Shown here piece after piece: positions 47,688-56,487 of a stretch of DNA of 64,000 nt; the stretch's first letter is position 1; every line of letters starts with the position of its first letter. Made by a program: the position numbers and the translations under genes. Origin of the DNA: Vibrio cidicii. Lineage in GTDB: Bacteria; Pseudomonadota; Gammaproteobacteria; Enterobacterales; Vibrionaceae. The notes under the pieces were generated by a model. It was not told the DNA's origin. It did no database searches and saw only the letters and a list, made by a program, of their open reading frames with translations. Where the stretch lies: positions 2,852,001 through 2,916,000 of the forward strand of contig NZ_CP046804.1 of NCBI RefSeq assembly GCF_009763805.1, in the 5' to 3' direction.

Positions 47688-48881
47688 GTGTCTGTGCAGA
47701 GTCAAACTACGAAGATGCAGATGGCATTGTTGACCTTGTTGGTGCTGTTTAGCCCCTTGGCCATTGATATCTATCTGCCCGCTTTACCGCTTATTTCAAA
47801 TGCCTTTTCTGTAGAGCATGCACTGGCGCAAGACACCATTACCTGGTTTTTGTTTGCTATGGGGGTCGGACAGTTATTCGCTGGCCCGCTGGCAGATAAA
47901 CTCGGACGGCGAACTGTTGCATTGGGAGGCATCACCATCTACGCGTTGAGCGCTTTATTGGCGTGGAGCGCGCAAAATATCGAGTGGATGTTGGTATCTC
48001 GTTTGCTACAAGGCTTAGGTGCGTGTGCGACATCGGTAGCAGCCTTTGCGACAGTTCGCGATATCTTTGGTCCGCAAAAAAGCGGCAAAATGATCAGCTA
48101 CCTTAATGGGGCGATCTGTTTTATTCCTGCGCTTGCGCCCATTCTCGGCAGTTGGCTCACCCAGCAATTTGGCTGGCGTGCTAATTTCAGTTTTATGGCT
48201 GGTTTTGCGCTAGTGGTGGGCAGCATGATGTTTTTCAATATGCGTGAAACCAACCCAGCGACGGAAAAACAAGCGGTGTTTAAATTGAGCCGTTACTGGG
48301 CGGTGCTGCGTACACCGTCTTTTGTTTTCCATGCCACCTTATGTTTGTTGGCGATGGCGGTGATCTTGGCTTACGTGACATCAGCGCCAGTGGTGTTGAT
48401 GGAAGGCATGGGCCTAAGCATGAACCAATTTACTTTCTGGTTTGGTGTAAATGCCGTGATTAACATCGCCGCGTGTTTGCTGGCTCCGAAATTTATGGAT
48501 AAGTGGGGCACGCACAACACCCTAGTGGTTGGTGTCATGACGCTTGGTCTGGCTGGCTTTGTGATGGTGTTGATGGCGAGCAGTGGTACCCCATTTGCTT
48601 TCATGTTGCCAATCTTCCTCTCTTCGGTCGGGTTTGCTTGGATCTTAGGCGCAGCGGCTGGCAAAGCGTTAGAACCTTTTGGTGACAAGGCGGGAACTGC
48701 AGCCGCACTATTGGGTTTGTTCCAAATGAGTGGCTCAGGATTTTTAGTCGGTACCATGCAGCGGTTTGAGTTAGAAGCGTCTAATATGATTGCTTTACAC
48801 ATGTGGTTGCTTTTGCCTGCGCTGTTTATTCTCTTTTCGAAAGTGGGTAAAAGTTGGCATACACAAGCAGTAGCCGCTTGA
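47688..48881 (+). CDS. Bcr/CflA family multidrug efflux MFS transporter
   Basis: 12-helix MFS drug/H+ antiporter. The opening LLTLLVLFSPLAIDIYLPALPLIS and the motif A-like GPLADKLGRRTVALGG are typical of the Bcr/CflA group. The start is uncertain: GTG at 47688 has GGAG 6 nt upstream and gives 397 residues; ATG at 47715 is the alternative. The ORF from 47583 reads into the promoter. Likely controlled by the divergent LysR regulator. Substrate unknown. Confidence 0.85.
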   Translation: MSVQSQTTKMQMALLTLLVLFSPLAIDIYLPALPLISNAFSVEHALAQDTITWFLFAMGVGQLFAGPLADKLGRRTVALGGITIYALSALLAWSAQNIEWMLVSRLLQGLGACATSVAAFATVRDIFGPQKSGKMISYLNGAICFIPALAPILGSWLTQQFGWRANFSFMAGFALVVGSMMFFNMRETNPATEKQAVFKLSRYWAVLRTPSFVFHATLCLLAMAVILAYVTSAPVVLMEGMGLSMNQFTFWFGVNAVINIAACLLAPKFMDKWGTHNTLVVGVMTLGLAGFVMVLMASSGTPFAFMLPIFLSSVGFAWILGAAAGKALEPFGDKAGTAAALLGLFQMSGSGFLVGTMQRFELEASNMIALHMWLLLPALFILFSKVGKSWHTQAVAA

Positions 48882-48973
48882 ACCAACGGGTAAAATTAGA
48901 GTTTTACTGCTATTCGAACCCGTGTATATTTGGCGTTCACATTTTCCCCGACACTTAACGGAATTTACAGGTA

Positions 48974-49258
48974 ATGTCGTTAACCACTTATGAAATGGCT
49001 CGTATTCTTGAACAGATGGAAGAGTCTCCAGAGAAAATTATGTTCGGCAAATTACTTAATGAGCTGGGCAATCAAAGCGAAGAGCGAATTCGCAGTGCGG
49101 CGAAACAAGTTCCTCTGCCAGTTCTCAGAGACATCGTCTATCAGTTTCAGAAGGTTATCGAATCTCGTAAAGGAGAGCAGGTAGAAACGATGGCGAAAGA
49201 ACTTGCTAAACAAGGCATCTCGGCCGATGAGCTGCTCGCCTACCTGAACAATAAGTAG
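48974..49258 (+). CDS. Small conserved-looking protein of unknown function
   Basis: 94 residues, start MSLTTYEMARILEQMEES, helical throughout with heptad-like Leu/Ile spacing and the ending ELAKQGISADELLAYL. No domain recognised; the tail faintly recalls H-NS-like linker motifs (KQGIS-DEL) but not strongly enough to call. It has its own strong terminator and lies alone after the Bcr/CflA gene. Confidence 0.8.
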   Translation: MSLTTYEMARILEQMEESPEKIMFGKLLNELGNQSEERIRSAAKQVPLPVLRDIVYQFQKVIESRKGEQVETMAKELAKQGISADELLAYLNNK

Positions 49259-49265
49259 TTTTGAT

Positions 49266-49301
49266 AAAAAATCCCCGCCATTCATTGGCGGGGATTTTTT
49301 T
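49266..49301. terminator. Bidirectional terminator
   Basis: AAAAATCCCCGCCA / TGGCGGGGATTTTTT around a TTCAT loop; ends the 94-residue gene and the converging bufferin-like operon. Confidence 0.93.
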
Positions 49302-49304
49302 CGT

Positions 49305-50537
49305 CTATTGGTGTTTATGATGCAGCATGCGGCGTAGCAGATGATCGCCAGAGAAGGGGCCTGCGCCCCAAATCATCAACACTAAAATCATCAAGCCCCA
49401 TAGCTGGTGGTCATAAAATCCTTGTTCCCACAGCAGTGGATATGAGATCACTGTCACCACATTAAGAACAAACAACCCGCTCGCTGCGACTCGGGTCAAC
49501 AAGCCAACGGCAAGTAAGATAGGTAGTAGCAGCTCGCCTGCTGTGGCGAGATAAGCGGCCAATTGCCAGTGAATCAGCGGTACCTGATATTCCCACTCAA
49601 AGAGATAAAGTGTGCTCTCCCAGTTGGCGATTTTGCTTAGACCAGAACGGAAAAATACCCAAGCAACACCAAGGCGTAGCCCCAGTAACAAAAACGGCAG
49701 CAATACGGATTGCATCGCAGCGGTGGCACTATCGTAGCGGGCAAGCAGGCCCGTTAGCTTTGAATTCATAACATTTCTATTCTCTTTATGGCAGCGAAAA
49801 TGGCTGATGACGCCAAGTTCAACCAAGGCGTTTAACTCGGCCAGTAACTCTGCGTCTATGTCGGCTAACGCTTTTTGCTGCTCTAATTGCGTTAGCAGCG
49901 CAAACGCGGCGGGCGTTAGCGACATGCACTGATAGGAGCGATCCGCAAATACCTGGATGACGCCAGCTTGCGCTTGCTCGATGTGCAAATCGTCAAAGCA
50001 TTGCTCGCGAATTGCTTGGTGCAGAGAAAACAGCGCGTAATCGGCAGCAAAACAAGCGACACCAACGGCCAGATGAAAACGCACCTCGCCATGGCGCGCA
50101 GGATCAATCTGCGCGAGTGCGTCTAAAGGTTGTGCCTGCGACGGTTTTTGCGCCTCTTGCCATTGCCGCTGGCAAAGTTCGATGGTCCATTCAAAACGGG
50201 CAAACTCCCGGCAGCAAGGAACCTGATCAACCACCTGTGGAAATTGTGCTAAAGTTGTCTCGAACCCTTCACCATAACTCGACACATCGGCTTGGGTTAA
50301 CGGCACTCGCAGTACATGTTGCCGCGCTATCTGAGCAAAGCAGGCTTCGCCGAGCAACAGACGGGTTTTCGGGTAGCTCAGTTCCAGTAACTCGCTTAAA
50401 CCGATGACGAAGTTGTTGCGATAAATTTGCATCCGCTCATCGGCAGTGAATTGATCGCTGACGATGTCACATATCTCCCCTGATGCTTGATAGTGTAGAG
50501 CGCGAGCGAAACGTTGCTGTAAGTCGGCCAGTCTCAT
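49305..50537 (-). CDS. DUF2063 (BufC-like) and DoxX fused in one frame
   Basis: 410 residues. Residues 1-255 are a DUF2063 protein (MRLADLQQRFARALHY... GLSELLELSYPKTRLLLGEACF), the family that acts as RiPP recognition/partner protein beside DUF692 enzymes. Residues from MNSKLTG (start of a possible separate gene at 49769) form a DoxX membrane protein with four hydrophobic segments (LGLRLGVAWVFFRSG; LLPILLAVGLLTRVA). Normally these are two genes. One T missing from the T4 run near 49800 would explain the fusion, since reading a T5 there ends DUF2063 in HFSLP-stop. Its ATG overlaps the DUF692 stop by 4 nt. Confidence 0.82.
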   Translation of the reverse strand: MRLADLQQRFARALHYQASGEICDIVSDQFTADERMQIYRNNFVIGLSELLELSYPKTRLLLGEACFAQIARQHVLRVPLTQADVSSYGEGFETTLAQFPQVVDQVPCCREFARFEWTIELCQRQWQEAQKPSQAQPLDALAQIDPARHGEVRFHLAVGVACFAADYALFSLHQAIREQCFDDLHIEQAQAGVIQVFADRSYQCMSLTPAAFALLTQLEQQKALADIDAELLAELNALVELGVISHFRCHKENRNVMNSKLTGLLARYDSATAAMQSVLLPFLLLGLRLGVAWVFFRSGLSKIANWESTLYLFEWEYQVPLIHWQLAAYLATAGELLLPILLAVGLLTRVAASGLFVLNVVTVISYPLLWEQGFYDHQLWGLMILVLMIWGAGPFSGDHLLRRMLHHKHQ

Positions 50538-51385
50538 GATGCCTCCTTAGCAAGGCATGACTGAAAGAGCAGCTCGCTGGCTTTGCGTGCTTCGCCCAGA
50601 AGCACGTCGGGCGCGGGCAAATCGAGGTCCCACTCAATTAAGGTGTGGCGTCGGCCATGCTTGGCAAGCCACGCTTGGTAGAGTTTCCAGACTGCGGTCG
50701 ACACGGGTTGACTGTGGGTATCTATCCAGATTTCGCCTTGTGGTAGTGACTTGACGGTAAAGCCAGCCAGATGAATTTCGTCGACACAATCGGCCGGAAG
50801 TGCGGCGAGATATTCTTGGCAGTCGAAACCATGGTTGTGCGACGAAACATACACGTTATTGAGATCGAGCAGTAAACGACAGTCGGTACGACGCTGCACT
50901 TCGGCGAGAAATTGCCACTCGCTTATGGTCGAATGCTGATAGCGAACGTAACTGGACGGATTCTCCACCAAGATAGCGCGCCCAAGGTACTCCTGCACCC
51001 TCAGCACATTGCGACAAAACACCTCTAGCGCTTCTTCGGTGTAAGGCAGTGGCAGTAGATCATTGAAATAGTGCCCGCCGTGTTCGCTCCAACTGAGATG
51101 GTCAGAAACGAAGCGCGGCTGTAAATCATCCACCAAGGCCTTTAAACGTTGCAGATGTATCGGATCGATGCCATCCACCGAACCGAGAGATAAACCGACT
51201 CCATGACAGCTCAGCTGATAATCGTTGGTCAGTTGGTTGAGTTTTTGCCGCTCGAGCGAATTAGGGTGAAAGTAGTTTTCGCTGTGTATCTCCAGCCAAG
51301 AAAGCGGCGGCCGCTGTTGGCAAAAGTAGTCAAGATGCGCCAGCCGCAAACCCACCCCAACATCGTCATGGTAAGTATTCGTCAT
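50534..51385 (-). CDS. DUF692 multinuclear non-haem iron oxidase (BufB-like)
   Basis: 283-residue TIM-barrel MNIO enzyme. Iron-ligand segments are seen in LEIHSENYF, HGVGLSLGS, VSDHLSWS, ILVENPSSYVRY, LLLDLNNVYVSSHNHG, IHLAGF and DTHSQPV. Such enzymes modify cysteines of small peptides (MbnB, BufB). Start uncertain: the only good RBS (GGAG) serves the ATG at 51401, out of frame because of a 16-bp tandem duplication (51366-51397); the in-frame ATG at 51385 lacks one. Confidence 0.88.
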   Translation of the reverse strand: MTNTYHDDVGVGLRLAHLDYFCQQRPPLSWLEIHSENYFHPNSLERQKLNQLTNDYQLSCHGVGLSLGSVDGIDPIHLQRLKALVDDLQPRFVSDHLSWSEHGGHYFNDLLPLPYTEEALEVFCRNVLRVQEYLGRAILVENPSSYVRYQHSTISEWQFLAEVQRRTDCRLLLDLNNVYVSSHNHGFDCQEYLAALPADCVDEIHLAGFTVKSLPQGEIWIDTHSQPVSTAVWKLYQAWLAKHGRRHTLIEWDLDLPAPDVLLGEARKASELLFQSCLAKEAS

Positions 51386-51397
51386 GGTAAGTATTCG
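51366..51397. repeat. 16-bp tandem duplication at the DUF692 start
   Basis: The unit gtcatggtaagtattc occurs twice head to tail and a partial third copy follows. Removing one copy puts the ATG with the strong RBS in frame with DUF692. Confidence 0.9.
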
Positions 51398-51480
51398 TCA
51401 TTGTCTGCTCCATTTGCTTGTTGGGGGAAAGAGGAGCTGGGGTTGAGCGCCGAGCTCCTTTCTAGTGAGGGGCGTTTGGA

Positions 51481-51741
51481 TTAAGAGGCCTTAGTGCTGC
51501 CACCGGCAAGTTTGTCACACAGGCCTTTTGGCAATACGACAAACGCATCTTTTTGGTTATCTTGTTTTGCGGTGCCAGCACACGAGCTGGTTTTGGTCGC
51601 GCAGTCATTTTTGCCTGCTTTGGCTACGCCGTAGCATTTCTCTTTTTCCGCTGCCATCGCTGGCGCGGCGGTCAGAAGCGACCCTCCCATTGCGAGCAAA
51701 CCAGTGACAACGGCAGTAACGGCGAGATTTGAATTTTTCAT
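51481..51741 (-). CDS. DUF2282 bufferin-like peptide precursor (BufA1-like)
   Basis: 86 residues with a Sec signal peptide ([20 protein letters not shown]...APAMA) and a short mature part with four cysteines in the family pattern: [24 protein letters not shown], and [16 protein letters not shown]2282 peptides encoded next to DUF692 and DUF2063 genes have been described as bufferins, copper-binding RiPPs whose cysteines are modified. It is the first gene of the operon. The start at AAGGAACACATC-ATG is chosen by signal peptide and RBS. An inverted repeat ccatg-N5-catgg lies at 51794-51808. Confidence 0.9.
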   Translation of the reverse strand: MKNSNLAVTAVVTGLLAMGGSLLTAAPAMAAEKEKCYGVAKAGKNDCATKTSSCAGTAKQDNQKDAFVVLPKGLCDKLAGGSTKAS

Positions 51742-51960
51742 GATGTGTTCCTTAGACTGATTATTGTAGTTAATGAAACAAGCCTGACGTTTGCCATGAC
51801 TTGCATGGTTAAAAGGACAGCGATGGGGTGAAAAAACTTTCAGGGAAAAATACAAATTTTTTATGGAAACAGGAAAATAGATACTAACCATCTGAAAAAT
51901 AGAGATAAGCGTTGGCTTGCTCAAATGTGAATTTTGTCTGAAATGGCAAACTGGTTAGGT

Positions 51961-51990
51961 TATAATCGACGTTTCTGTATAAATAACCAG
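51961..51990 (+). promoter_or_regulatory. uvrD promoter -10 and LexA box
   Basis: TATAAT at 51961-51966, then CTGTATAAATAACCAG at 51975-51990, which differs from the E. coli uvrD SOS box (CTGTATATATACCCAG) at two internal positions. No good -35 is seen. Located 12 nt before the uvrD ATG; expected SOS induction. Confidence 0.85.
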
Positions 51991-52001
51991 TAGCTCTTAT
52001 C

Positions 52002-54177
52002 ATGATGGATCCTTCACTTTTACTCGATGGCCTGAACGACAAACAGCGTGAAGCCGTTGCTGCGCCACTTGAAAATCTACTCGTCCTCGCTGGTGCCGGC
52101 AGTGGCAAAACCCGCGTTTCTGGTGCATCGCATCGCTTGGTTGATGTCGGTGGAGCAAGCGTCGCCGTTTTCGATTATGTCAGTCACCTTCACCAACAAA
52201 GCGGCGGCGGAAATGCGCGGCCGTATTGAAGAGTTGATGATGGGCAGCGCCTCGGGCATGTGGAACGGCACCTTTCACGGTATTTGTCACCGCATCTTGC
52301 GCGCCCACTATCTCGATGCCAAGTTGCCGGAAGATTTCCAGATCATCGATAGTGACGACCAGCAGCGTTTACTCAAGCGGCTGATCAAAGCGCAAAACTT
52401 AGATGAGAAGCAATGGCCAGCGCGTCAGGTGGCTTGGTGGATCAACGGCAAAAAAGATGAAGGGTTACGTGCGGCGCACATCGATGCTTACCATGATCCG
52501 GTGACCAAAACCTATTTGCAGCTTTATGCGGCCTATCAGGAAGCGTGCGACCGAGCGGGTTTGGTCGACTTTGCGGAAATTTTGCTGCGCGCCCACGAGC
52601 TACTGCGAGAGAAAAAACATATTCGCGAACATTACCAAGCGCGCTTTAAGCACATTCTGGTCGACGAGTTTCAAGATACCAACAACATTCAATATGCTTG
52701 GCTGCGCATGATGGCCGGGCCTGAGTGCCATGTGATGATCGTGGGTGACGACGATCAATCTATCTACGGTTGGCGCGGGGCAAAAGTGGAGAATATCGAG
52801 AAATTCACGCTCGAATTCCCAAGTGTTAACACCATCCGCCTTGAGCAAAACTACCGTTCGACCAAAACCATTCTCGACGCGTCAAATGCACTCATCGCCA
52901 ACAACACAGAGCGATTGGGCAAAGAGCTGTGGACCGATGGCGTACAAGGTGAACCCATCTCGATCTATTCCGCATACAACGAGCTGGACGAAGCGCGTTT
53001 TGCGGTGAGCAAAATCAAAGAGTGGCAAGACAAAGGTGGCGTGCTCAACGATGCGGCGATGCTTTATCGTAATAACGCCCAGTCGCGGGTACTGGAAGAG
53101 GCGTTGATTCAAGCGGGTTTGCCATATCGCATTTACGGCGGCATGCGCTTCTTCGAACGCCAAGAGATCAAAGATGCCCTGAGCTACTTGCGTTTAATCG
53201 CCAATCGTAATGACGACGCAGCGTTTGAGCGGGTGGTCAACACCCCGACCCGTGGCTTGGGGGATAAAACGCTGGAAACGGTTCGCTTTGCCGCGCGTGA
53301 TCGCGGTTGTACCTTGTGGGAAGCGAGTATTGGCCTGATAGAAGAGCGAGTGCTCACCGGTCGCGCCGCAACCGCTTTGGGGCGTTTCATCGAGCTGATT
53401 AATGCCTTGGAAGACGACAGCTTTGAGATGCCGCTGCACGTGCAAACCGACCATGTGATCAAATCGTCGGGCCTGTACAATATGTATGAGCAAGAGAAAG
53501 GCGAAAAATCCAAAGCGCGTATTGAGAACTTGGAAGAGCTGGTGACCGCGACGCGTCAGTTTGAAAAGCCGGAAGAAGCGGAAGAGATGAGTCTGCTGAC
53601 CGCCTTTCTTACCCATGCGGCGCTGGAGGCGGGTGAAGGCCAAGCGGATGACTTTGAAGACGCGGTACAACTGATGACCCTGCACAGCGCCAAAGGATTG
53701 GAGTTCCCGCTGGTGTTTATGGTCGGGGTAGAAGAGGGCATGTTCCCCAGCCAAATGTCGGCCGAAGAAGCCGGGCGTTTGGAGGAGGAGCGTCGTTTGT
53801 GCTACGTCGGTATGACGCGTGCAATGCAAAAACTCTACATCACCTACGCCGAAATGCGCCGTTTATATGGCCAAGATAAGTATCACAAACCGTCACGCTT
53901 TATTCGTGAGCTACCAGAAACTTGTTTAGATGAAGTGCGCATGAAAGCGCAAGTGAGCCGTCCGGCCAGCAGTGGCCGTTTTAGCCAAGCGGCGGTGAAG
54001 GACAACTTCAACGAAACCGGATTCTCACTCGGCTCGCGCGTGCGTCATCCTAAGTTTGGTGAAGGCACCATCATCAACTTCGAAGGCAGTGGCGCGCAAG
54101 GCCGAGTGCAAGTGGCCTTTAATGGTGAAGGGATCAAGTGGTTAGTGACCGCTTACGCGAAACTGGAAAAAATGTGA
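52002..54177 (+). CDS. uvrD: DNA helicase II UvrD, split by one extra base
   Basis: SF1A 3'-5' helicase of nucleotide excision and mismatch repair. Motif I is AGAGSGKT near residue 31, motif II VDEFQDTNNIQYAWLR, motif III GDDDQSIYGWRGA, with EQNYRST and the C-terminal MTLHSAKGLEFPLV and EERRLCYVGMTRA. The break lies just after motif I. Reading GTTC for GTTTC at 52116-52120 restores GKTRVLVHRIAWLMSVEQASPF and gives 724 residues. An alternative start one codon later (MDPSLLLDGLND) is equally good. Confidence 0.96.
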
Positions 54178-54200
54178 TTGCCCATCGACTGGCTTCATGA

Positions 54201-54231
54201 CAAACGGCGCAGAAACGCGCCGTTTGTTTAT
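54201..54231 (+). terminator. uvrD terminator
   Basis: AAACGGCGC-agaaac-GCGCCGTTT hairpin then GTTTA, 24 nt after the stop. Confidence 0.75.
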
Positions 54232-54263
54232 GAGTGAACTGGATAAAAATGGCAAGCAAAGAA

Positions 54264-54295
54264 AAACCCCGGGAGCGTATGCCCACCGGGGTTAT
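54264..54295 (-). terminator. csrB terminator
   Basis: On the minus strand CCCCGG-tgggcatacgct-CCCGGGG with T5 at its end; closes the CsrB RNA. Confidence 0.9.
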
Positions 54296-54671
54296 AGTCT
54301 TACTTGCAGCAATCCAGCTACGAAAGTGCTCCCTGCATCAAATCCTTGATAGTATGTCGAATCCGTCAGCTTAGTCCTTACGTCGCCATCCTAGCGGTGT
54401 CCTTGACCCTATCCTGGTCGACCAACAATCCTCGTTGGTATCCATCACTTGTTCCCTGAGCGGTGTCCCTGACATCATCCTGATGTAAAGTCCTTCCTCT
54501 TCCAGAGGTGTCCATTGCCATCCTTAGTCGTAACCATCCTAGTTACGCTTGCGTCCGTTCAATGTCCAGTTTGCTATCCATGCCGATTGCTCATCCTGAG
54601 TAATCGTGTCTCCTTCCTGAAGACCACCGAATCCTTGGTGATTTCCTGTTCCGTGTCAGCATCCTTCCGAC
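54264..54671 (-). ncRNA. csrB: CsrB-family regulatory RNA
   Basis: About 408 nt, transcribed leftwards. It holds about 30 GGA motifs, many in hairpin loops as AGGA or CAGGATG (for example catCAGGATGatg at 54471-54483, ctaGGATGgc near 54390). The 3' part gcagggagca...gtagctggattgctgc matches the end of E. coli CsrB in form and is followed by a terminator. CsrB sequesters CsrA dimers and so relieves translational repression. No protein gene overlaps this stretch. Confidence 0.94.
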
Positions 54672-54678
54672 AGGATCC

Positions 54679-54706
54679 ATATTAGCGTGATTCACTCTGG
54701 CAACAA
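54679..54706 (-). promoter_or_regulatory. csrB promoter
   Basis: On the minus strand TTGTTG (54706-54701), 16-nt spacer, TAATAT (54684-54679). The likely start is near 54671, at TGTCGGAAGGATG, the first hairpin. Confidence 0.75.
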
Positions 54707-54832
54707 GGCGTGTTTTGGCGTTTTTATGGTGTTATTTATTGAATAAGAATTGTGCAAGTAATTAATTATCAATGATTTAGTGTGATTTTTATTACCTTGT
54801 CGCACGCCGCTTTCGACGTTGGCTTACTCACT

Positions 54833-54850
54833 TGTGAGAGATCGCTTACA
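54833..54850. promoter_or_regulatory. GacA/UvrY/VarA binding box upstream of csrB
   Basis: TGTGAGAGATCGCTTACA, an 18-bp palindrome-like match to the GacA/UvrY consensus TGTAAG-N6-CTTACA, inside the larger palindrome CTTGTGAGAGATCGCTTACAAG. It is about 170 bp before the csrB start, the usual distance. Expected to bind VarA, the Vibrio GacA. Confidence 0.9.
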
Positions 54851-54867
54851 AGTGAGCGAGCAAAACG

Positions 54868-55540
54868 CTATGCCAAACTGTGCGTTAACCAGCTTGAGAC
54901 GCTGCGGTACAAGATTCCGCTGCCGATTAAGCAGAACAGCACGCCACAAATTCCATCGATATAGACGCTGGCTTGCTGCAAATGTTTTTGTACCCGCACC
55001 CCAGAAAGAGCCCAAGCGAGACTGGTAAACCAAGCCAAAGACAGGCAGAACAAGATGCCGATCGCCATCGCTTTGCCGCTGAGCGACATGCTGCTGGGGA
55101 TCAAGCTAGAGAGTAAGCTGACAAAAAACACCAGCGCTTTAGGATTGAGGATATTGGTGGCGAAGCCCTTGAGAAAAGCTTGTCGTTGGCTATTGAGTTG
55201 CAATGTTGCTGCGGCGCGTGTGGGTTTCGTCGTTGCAAGCCGCTTTGTGGTTTAGCACCGCGCGCAGAGCGCCGATACCGAGATAGAGCAGATAGCTGCC
55301 GCCCAAGAGCTGTAACAGGGTATAAAGCAAAGGCTGCTGGTGGACCAGATAGCTGACACCGGTCAGGCTCAGCAGCGAATGCAGTAAGATGCCAACCGAC
55401 AGACCCAAAGCAATAAACAGCCCGGTTTGACGGCCGTAGCGAGAGGCGTTTTGTACCACCAAGGCGACATCCGGCCCTGGGCTCATCAAAGCGACAAAGT
55501 GCACACTGGCCAAGGTGAGTAATACGGTTAGTTCATTCAT
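54868..55540 (-). CDS. LysE/RhtB-family amino acid exporter, split by one extra base
   Basis: Six-helix exporter of the LysE superfamily. The N-terminal MNELTVLLTLASVHFVALMSPGPDVALVVQ has the family's SPGPD motif. Reading GAAC for GAAAC at 55224-55228 joins CNDEPTRAAATLQLNSQRQAFLKG with ATNILNPKALVFFVSLL, whose NPKA is the second hallmark. 223 residues. Substrate unknown; the divergent AraC gene is not adjacent in operon sense. The csrB control box lies just after its stop. Confidence 0.87.
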
Positions 55541-55616
55541 AAAAGATCTCAATCAATACATCGTGAGAAGGATTGTCTCCGAGGTAGCAGCAGCGCGCTT
55601 GTAAATTATCGACAGC

Positions 55617-56423
55617 CTAGCGAGAAATTTGCGCTGGAGTTACGCCATAGGTGTGTTTGAAAGCTTTAGTGAAGTGCGCTTGATCGTAATAGCCAATTTG
55701 ATGAGCGACATCGGTGGCCGAGTGCCCGGCGTGCAGCAGTTTCATCGCCTGCTCCAAGCGCAGGCGGCTAAACCACGCATAGGGAGTCATGCCCATTTGC
55801 GCCTTAAATTGGCGCTGGAATTGCGTCGGAGAGAGCTGACAAAGCGCGGCAAGTGTGTCTAAACGCACCGCTTGGTCAAGATGCGTCATCAAATACTCTT
55901 TTAAACTGCTCATCGATTTCTGGCCAAGCGGTACCACTTTTTGCCTGCTCAGCGATCCATAACGATCAAAAAGCGAGTTAAACCCTTCAAAAGGAAGGCA
56001 ATCTTTGGTTAGCACACTGAGTTTTTCTTCACGCAGCAAGCCATGTAGGTTACGTAATTGTAAAAAAATCGCAGGATCGGAGATGATCAACTGATTAAAG
56101 CCGATAATTTGGCCGTTTTGCTTAAGATCGGCAAGATCACTTAACAGGTGTGGCTCGATCGCAAACACATTGACTTGATAGCCACTCTCTAGTTTGGCTT
56201 CCCCATCGTGCAGCTCATCCGGTGGCATGATCACGATTTGACCGTGGCCGACGTGATGGTGAGAGCCTTGATGCTGGAATTTCTGCTCGCCATGGGTAAT
56301 CAGCCCGATATGAAAATCCAGATGGTAATGCCGCGAGAAGGCAAACTTCTGATATTTCGCATCGATCAGGCTCAGTTGTTCATGGTGAGTCGGAATGTAG
56401 TGGATCTGTTCCATCAGGTGCAA
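55617..56423 (-). CDS. AraC-family transcriptional regulator
   Basis: 268 residues. N-terminal AraC cupin-like sensing domain (FHIGLITHGEQKFQHQGSHHHVGHGQIVIMPPDELHDG) with clustered His; C-terminal AraC DNA-binding domain with two helix-turn-helices, ending AHQIGYYDQAHFTKAFKHTYGVTPAQIS. It may control the LysE gene 77 nt away on the same strand. ATG at 56414 (MEQIHYIP) is an alternative start. Confidence 0.88.
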   Translation of the reverse strand: MHLMEQIHYIPTHHEQLSLIDAKYQKFAFSRHYHLDFHIGLITHGEQKFQHQGSHHHVGHGQIVIMPPDELHDGEAKLESGYQVNVFAIEPHLLSDLADLKQNGQIIGFNQLIISDPAIFLQLRNLHGLLREEKLSVLTKDCLPFEGFNSLFDRYGSLSRQKVVPLGQKSMSSLKEYLMTHLDQAVRLDTLAALCQLSPTQFQRQFKAQMGMTPYAWFSRLRLEQAMKLLHAGHSATDVAHQIGYYDQAHFTKAFKHTYGVTPAQISR

Positions 56424-56487
56424 AAAAGCTTGGTCAGTTTGTGACCAAGCTTATCGATGAAAGAGCGGATTGTCTTGTAAAAAACGA

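Noticed and set aside
47583..47688. Longer N-terminus of the Bcr/CflA transporter
   Set aside because: The extra 35 residues lack hydrophobic family sequence and cover the LysR divergent promoter; GTG at 47688 has an RBS.
54300..54670. Repeated TCC-bearing short hairpins that look like a CRISPR-like or simple repeat array
   Set aside because: Units differ in sequence and length; they are the GGA hairpins of CsrB on the minus strand, with matching promoter and terminator.
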